Shown one piece after another: positions 5,346 to 8,114 of a DNA stretch of 8,114 nt. The notes under the pieces were generated by a model that searched no databases, was not told where the DNA came from, and saw only the letters and a program-made list of their open reading frames with translations. Source of the stretch: Acidobacteriota bacterium (GTDB lineage Bacteria; Acidobacteriota; Blastocatellia; Pyrinomonadales; Pyrinomonadaceae); the NCBI GenBank assembly GCA_003222935.1, contig QHXL01000383.1, forward strand, positions 1 to 8,114, in the 5' to 3' direction. Each line of letters opens with the position of its first letter. Positions within the stretch are counted from its first letter, which is position 1. The position numbers and the translations under genes are program-made.

Positions 5346-7538
5346 ATGAAAAGATCGAGCAAAACCTACCTGTGGGTTTTCAGCGGTTTAGCACTCGTCA
5401 CCCTGGGTTCTCTGGTGATGACGAGCCATTCACACGCCCAGGAGCAAGGAGCGCTTTACATGGATATCGGACAGCCCCTCGACGCTCGCGTTGAAGATCT
5501 ACTGTCGCGCATGACGCTCGAGGAAAAAATTGCGCTGGTACATGCCGACTCGAAGTTTACCTCGGCTGCGATCCCCAGGTTGGGTTTGCCAAGACGTTGG
5601 CTTTCAGATGGTCCACATGGGGTACGCGAAGATGTAGGTCCGGACACGTGGAAACCTGCCGGTCGCACGGACGATTTCGCCAGTTTCATGCCGGCGCTCA
5701 TTGGACTTGCCGCAACCTGGAACACTGACCTCGCCACAGCCTACGGTAAGGTAATTGGTGAGGAAGCTCGACAGCGCGGGAAACAGATCATGCTTGGACC
5801 AGGCATGAATATCATGCGGACGCCACTCAATGGCCGCAACTTCGAATACCCCGGTGAAGATCCTTTCCTGAGTTCGCGCATGGTCGTGAACTACATTCGC
5901 GCGGTCCAGGCTGAAGATGTTGCTTCGTGCGCAAAACACTTTGTCGCAAATGATCAGGAATGGGACCGCGGAACCGTTAATGTGGAAATGGACGAGCGTG
6001 CTTTGCGTGAAATCTATTTGCCCGCATTCAAAGCTGCCGTGCAGGAAGCCGGAGTCTTGTCGGTGATGAGTGCATACAATAAGTTTCGCGGCTACTGGTG
6101 CGCAGAGAACGACTACCTGCTCAACAAAATCCTAAAGGATGAGTGGGGTTTTAAGGGGCTGGTAATGTCTGATTGGGCCGGTACGCACAGCACTGATGGT
6201 TCGGTACTCGGTGGCCTGGACCTTGAAATGGGAACCGACGTCTTACCGTACGGAAAGTTCTTCATGGCCGATGCATTTCGTGATGGTGTGCAAAGCGGAA
6301 AGTTTCCCAAGTCGTTGCTTGACGACAAGGCGAGACGCAACCTTCGTCAAATCGTTGCTACCAAGTCGATCGAAGGACGATCACCTGGCGCGATCAATAC
6401 CAAAGAACATCAGGCTGCGGCACGGCGGATTGCAGAGGAGAGTCTGGTTCTTTTGAAGAACGAAAATAACGCCTTGCCCCTGGATGCGGACAAGGTCAAG
6501 TCAATCGCAGTCATCGGAGAAAATGCAGTTCAGTTGCAACACTACGGTGGTGGCAGCGCGAGAATAAAAACATTCTATGAAGTCACACCGCTCGAAGGGC
6601 TTGTCCGTCGAGTTGGAGATCGGGCGACAATCTCTTACTCGATGGGCTACGCCGAAAAACAGAACGAGGAACTGGCGAATCAGGCCGTGCGTGCGGCGAG
6701 TCAGGCAGATCTGGTGATTTATGTGGGCGGACTGAACCATCGTCTTCTCTTCGACGCGGAGAGTAAAGATCGTGTCGACATGAAGTTGCCCTACGGTCAG
6801 GATCAGTTGCTGTCTCGTCTGGTCGAGGCAAATCCACGAACGATCGTCGTGTTCTTCGGTGGTGGCCCAATGGAGATGGGCGACTGGCTCGCGAAAGTTC
6901 CAGCGGTTGTCCAGGCGTGGTATCCGGGTATGGAAGGTGGCAATGCGCTTGCGGCCATGCTTTTCGGAGACGTCAATCCTTCGGGCAAGTTGTCATGTAC
7001 GTTCCCGAAACGACTGCAAGACTCGCCGGCTCACGCATTGAACAACTATCCCGGAAAAGATGGAACCGTCCGTTACGAAGAGGGATTACTGGTTGGCTAT
7101 CGTTGGTACGATACGAAGAAAGTTGAGCCGCTTTTTCCTTTTGGTTATGGACTCTCTTACACGCGTTTCGAATATTCGAATCTCAGTGTGTCGCCAGCGA
7201 AGGAAGGCAAAGATGGAATGCTGGTCGCCACATTCGACGTGAAGAATGTTGGTTCGCGAGAGGGCGGGGAAGTGCCGCAGCTTTATGTTGAGGATTTGAA
7301 GCCGCGACTTGCGCGACCAGTGAAAGAGTTAAAGGGCTTTAGCAAAGTCTTTCTAAAAGCTGGTGAACAGAAGAGCGTTACGATTCCTATCAATCGGAGC
7401 TCCTTTGCTTTTTACGATCCGGCGCGTCGGGCCTGGGCTGCTGAGAAAGGTGATTTCAAGATTCTGATCGGTTCCTCTTCGCGCGACATTCGTCTCCAGG
7501 ACAACGTTCGACTTACACAGACCACGTTCGACAAGTGA
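5346..7538 (+). CDS. Exported glycoside hydrolase family 3 enzyme (beta-glucosidase-like)
   Basis: A 730-residue GH3 enzyme that should release terminal beta-linked sugars, probably glucose or xylose, from oligosaccharides. Order of parts (numbering from the ATG at 5346): signal peptide 1-31 ending 'SHSHA'; the (beta/alpha)8 catalytic domain with 'LSDGPHGVR' (D88), 'GRNFEYPGEDP' (163-173), 'AKHFVAND' (K197, H198) and the nucleophile Asp276 in 'GLVMSDWAGTHS'; the GH3 C-terminal sandwich domain from 'EESLVLLKNENNALPL' (about 365), with a candidate acid/base Glu472 in 'DAESKDRVDMKLP'; 'LFPFGYGLSYT' (596-606); and a fibronectin-III-like domain, about 632-712, with 'VPQLYVED' and 'RPVKELKGF'. Length and motifs are complete. 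A GH39 gene converges from the right, and an AGE epimerase lies about 2.7 kb upstream, fitting plant oligosaccharide breakdown. GH3 sequences alone do not separate beta-glucosidase from beta-xylosidase. Confidence 0.95.
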   Translation: MKRSSKTYLWVFSGLALVTLGSLVMTSHSHAQEQGALYMDIGQPLDARVEDLLSRMTLEEKIALVHADSKFTSAAIPRLGLPRRWLSDGPHGVREDVGPDTWKPAGRTDDFASFMPALIGLAATWNTDLATAYGKVIGEEARQRGKQIMLGPGMNIMRTPLNGRNFEYPGEDPFLSSRMVVNYIRAVQAEDVASCAKHFVANDQEWDRGTVNVEMDERALREIYLPAFKAAVQEAGVLSVMSAYNKFRGYWCAENDYLLNKILKDEWGFKGLVMSDWAGTHSTDGSVLGGLDLEMGTDVLPYGKFFMADAFRDGVQSGKFPKSLLDDKARRNLRQIVATKSIEGRSPGAINTKEHQAAARRIAEESLVLLKNENNALPLDADKVKSIAVIGENAVQLQHYGGGSARIKTFYEVTPLEGLVRRVGDRATISYSMGYAEKQNEELANQAVRAASQADLVIYVGGLNHRLLFDAESKDRVDMKLPYGQDQLLSRLVEANPRTIVVFFGGGPMEMGDWLAKVPAVVQAWYPGMEGGNALAAMLFGDVNPSGKLSCTFPKRLQDSPAHALNNYPGKDGTVRYEEGLLVGYRWYDTKKVEPLFPFGYGLSYTRFEYSNLSVSPAKEGKDGMLVATFDVKNVGSREGGEVPQLYVEDLKPRLARPVKELKGFSKVFLKAGEQKSVTIPINRSSFAFYDPARRAWAAEKGDFKILIGSSSRDIRLQDNVRLTQTTFDK

Positions 7539-7545
7539 GGCCCAA

Positions 7546-7647
7546 ATGTTCGACATGCTTTAGCTTGTCGATGTGCTTATCAGGAGTGCCTGATTATCAC
7601 CGGAGTTAACTTTATTCAGTCACGACAAACTGAAGTTTATCGGACAT
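7546..7647. repeat. Type B palindromic repeat, copy B2
   Basis: Left arm 7546-7570 matches the B1 left arm at 24 of 25 positions. Right arm 7623-7647 matches the B1 right arm at 21 of 25. The two B2 arms pair at only 19 of 25 positions, so the stem has decayed. The centre (52 nt) differs from B1, except for TCA just before the right arm. It starts 8 nt after the GH3 stop, and its right arm contains the stop codon of the converging GH39 gene, so it spans the whole convergent gap and could serve as a bidirectional terminator. Confidence 0.85.
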
Positions 7648-8114
7648 TCACCCGCTCGAGTGTTACCAAAAACACATCGTTCTCACGTATCTGAGTGTTG
7701 TAGACAAAAGGGCCTTTTCCTATTCGCACGCGCTCCGTGCTAACCGCGTGTCCATCATTCTTCGCGGCCAAGGTGCTTACTTGAGTTCGATTGAGATTCA
7801 CTGGTGAACCGAGTTTCAAATAGTCGCCGTATACATCATTGAACTGGTACCCGATCCGGTAAACCTCTCTTTTGTAATTACCCGGCGGCAAACCAGTAAT
7901 TGAGACACTCAACGAACCCGCGTCCTTCGCGGGGATGTCCCGCGCATAGAATCGCTGGTTGCTTTCCGAAGTTATTGCTGGTGTGAAGTTCCATAGCAAA
8001 ACCTGGACGCCGCGATCGCTCTTCGTTGCCCAACTGTCTTTATCTTCCGACTTCAACTCAACACTCCCAAGCCGATTGAGAAATTGATAGGCGAGAAAAG
8101 CCGGTTTCCGCAGA
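7637..8114 (-). CDS. Glycoside hydrolase family 39 (beta-xylosidase-like), C-terminal part
   Basis: The frame is open to the right window edge, so this is the 3' end of a larger gene; about 158 residues are visible. The TTG at 8056 is internal: upstream codons in the same frame read 'KPAFLAYQFLNRLGSVEL', the usual end of the GH39 TIM barrel. Then follow 'DSWATKSDRGVQVLLWNF' and a beta-sandwich tail with 'SVSITGLPPGNYKREVYRIG', 'FNDVYGDYLKLG' and 'IRENDVFLVTLERV'. These match GH39 xylan 1,4-beta-xylosidase-type enzymes; the catalytic glutamates would lie outside the window. The last codons and the TAA stop (N-V-R-stop) fall in the right arm of repeat B2. Converges on the GH3 gene, with which it may share substrates. 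The family is fairly sure, the substrate (xylo-oligosaccharide or another beta-glycoside) is not. Confidence 0.78.
   Translation of the reverse strand, partial: LRKPAFLAYQFLNRLGSVELKSEDKDSWATKSDRGVQVLLWNFTPAITSESNQRFYARDIPAKDAGSLSVSITGLPPGNYKREVYRIGYQFNDVYGDYLKLGSPVNLNRTQVSTLAAKNDGHAVSTERVRIGKGPFVYNTQIRENDVFLVTLERVNVR

Overview
The window looks like a piece of chromosome from a soil- or sediment-type Acidobacteriota, possibly of the Blastocatellia/Pyrinomonadaceae kind. This is an inference. It rests on a long C-terminal region typical of acidobacterial CRTAC1/FG-GAP proteins, a small exported protein with the 'PFEF-VGDKVLPAGEY' motif common in that phylum, many secreted carbohydrate-active enzymes, GGAG-type ribosome binding sites, and intergenic spaces packed with palindromic repeats, including the CACAGAG type.

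Layout, left to right: (1) the 3' part of a large CRTAC1/ASPIC-UnbV-like secreted protein, + strand, cut by the window edge. (2) A long CACAGAG palindrome (A1) running into the 5' end of an exported AGE-family (cellobiose 2-epimerase-like) enzyme, + strand. (3) A second palindrome type (C) filling the convergent gap to a small exported protein gene on the - strand, which a one-base deletion has frameshifted. (4) A third palindrome type (B1) whose right arm supplies the last codons and stop of an 8-TM membrane protein gene on the - strand. (5) A divergent intergenic region with a second CACAGAG palindrome (A2), then an exported alpha/beta hydrolase and an exported GH3 beta-glucosidase-like enzyme, both + strand. 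(6) A second B element (B2) in the convergent gap, whose right arm supplies the stop of a GH39 beta-xylosidase-like gene, - strand, cut by the right edge.

Functionally, the AGE enzyme, GH3 and GH39 fit extracytoplasmic processing of plant beta-linked oligosaccharides (cello- or xylo-oligosaccharides). The genes lie on both strands with repeats between them, so this is a loose neighbourhood rather than one operon. No defence system, CRISPR array, tRNA, rRNA or transposase gene is visible. The least ordinary part of the window is its repeats: three unrelated palindrome families, five copies in 8 kb, lying at gene boundaries and in three cases overlapping a stop codon or the probable start region of the adjacent gene. 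No gap longer than 300 bases lacks a gene; the largest, 4236-4437, holds repeat A2.
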